The translations under genes and the position numbers were made by a program. Positions 34,037 to 34,238 of a DNA stretch of 34,238 nucleotides are shown here, in pieces. The notes beneath the pieces were generated by a model. The model was given only the letters and a program-made list of their open reading frames with translations, was not told the origin of the DNA and searched no databases. The stretch is from CAYHZL01 sp964361075 (GTDB taxonomy: Bacteria > Bacteroidota > Ignavibacteria > UBA10030 > UBA8401): NCBI GenBank assembly GCA_964361075.1, contig CAYHZL010000016.1, forward strand, positions 1 through 34,238. The letters are read 5' to 3'. Numbering within the stretch: position 1 is the stretch's first letter; each line of letters begins with the position of its first letter.

Positions 34037-34238
34037 ATGACTGATTATTCAAAATCGAAATCTGTATTGGGCAAAGGATTAAGTTCGCTGATTCCGCGCA
34101 TACCGGATCGGAGCGAGCCGATGCTGCCAACGCCTCATCACAAAGATGCCGGCGGCGATAACGTTATTGTGCATATCGAAATTTCGAAAATCAGTCCGAA
34201 CCCGTTTCAACCGCGCATGGATTTTAATCAACAGTCGC
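34037..34238 (+). CDS. parB: ParB/Spo0J partitioning protein (5' part, runs off the window)
   Basis: ATG 34037 is followed by 67 codons with no stop. The product reads MTDYSKSKSVLGKGLSSLIP, a linker, and VIVHIEISKISPNPFQPR, which is the ParB N-terminal pattern (LGKGLSSLI; I..I.PNP.QPR) leading into the CTPase domain. It is cut off by the end of the window. It lies 19 bp after parA. Confidence 0.93.
   Translation, partial: MTDYSKSKSVLGKGLSSLIPRIPDRSEPMLPTPHHKDAGGDNVIVHIEISKISPNPFQPRMDFNQQS

Overview
This 34.2-kb window is a contiguous, mostly chromosomal stretch from a moderately AT-rich bacterium of the FCB group. The best guess is Bacteroidota/Chlorobiota, close to Ignavibacteria. Evidence: a secreted protein with the Asn-Tyr-Pro-Asn-Pro-Phe-Asn-Pro C-terminal sorting-domain signature of type IX secretion (T9SS) cargo; a PorV/PorQ-family outer-membrane protein; a TonB-dependent receptor with a CarboxypepD_reg-like N-terminal domain; and a short primary sigma factor without region 1.1. 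The taxonomic call is inference from family content.

Layout. (1) 1-17,184, all on the + strand, is an envelope/secretion region: a T9SS cargo protein; a receptor, large secreted protein and PorV-like set (1515-8439); an M16 peptidase; a 1128-aa M1-like/M28/PDZ peptidase; a WD40/TolB-like propeller; and an unidentified envelope protein. (2) 17,185-17,948 is a degraded stretch with a frameshifted small gene, a possible IS256-type end, an intact tRNA-Arg(TCG) and a terminator. (3) On the - strand, 17,949-20,459 encodes a sugar-1-phosphate nucleotidyltransferase fused to a phosphomannomutase-like half whose catalytic loops are all degenerate. (4) 20,805-25,663 is a tight co-directional run: a GAF-GAF-degenerate GGDEF protein, a small Zn-ribbon protein, phosphopentomutase (deoB), two tandem BMC pentamer (EutN/CcmL) genes and the primary sigma factor. 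(5) 25,752-29,748 is a restriction-modification island: an intact DNA methyltransferase, a broken AvaI/BsoBI-like endonuclease gene, a PD-(D/E)XK-type protein, a GIY-YIG/DUF4357 protein and a methyltransferase target-recognition-like piece without a catalytic domain. (6) 29,866-34,238 is housekeeping: an NlpC/P60 lipoprotein, def-fmt, crcB with a DUF190 gene on the - strand, and parA-parB (parB runs off the end).

The gene-free gaps carry structured repeats. One family has arms resembling tttttagaactgccctt around a core of cgtcattgcgag and its reverse complement. It appears as a complex element (8505-8722), as a clean element with 15-bp perfect arms (20503-20641), and as a four-copy 19-bp tandem array of the arm alone (122-197). 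A different palindromic element lies upstream of def (30619-30782).

The most notable items are the deoB/BMC-pentamer/sigma-factor run with no hexameric shell gene in view, the pseudo-phosphomutase fusion, the GGDEF domain that lost its catalytic motif but kept an RxxD I-site, the scarred restriction locus, and the arm repeat existing in both tandem and MITE-like forms.
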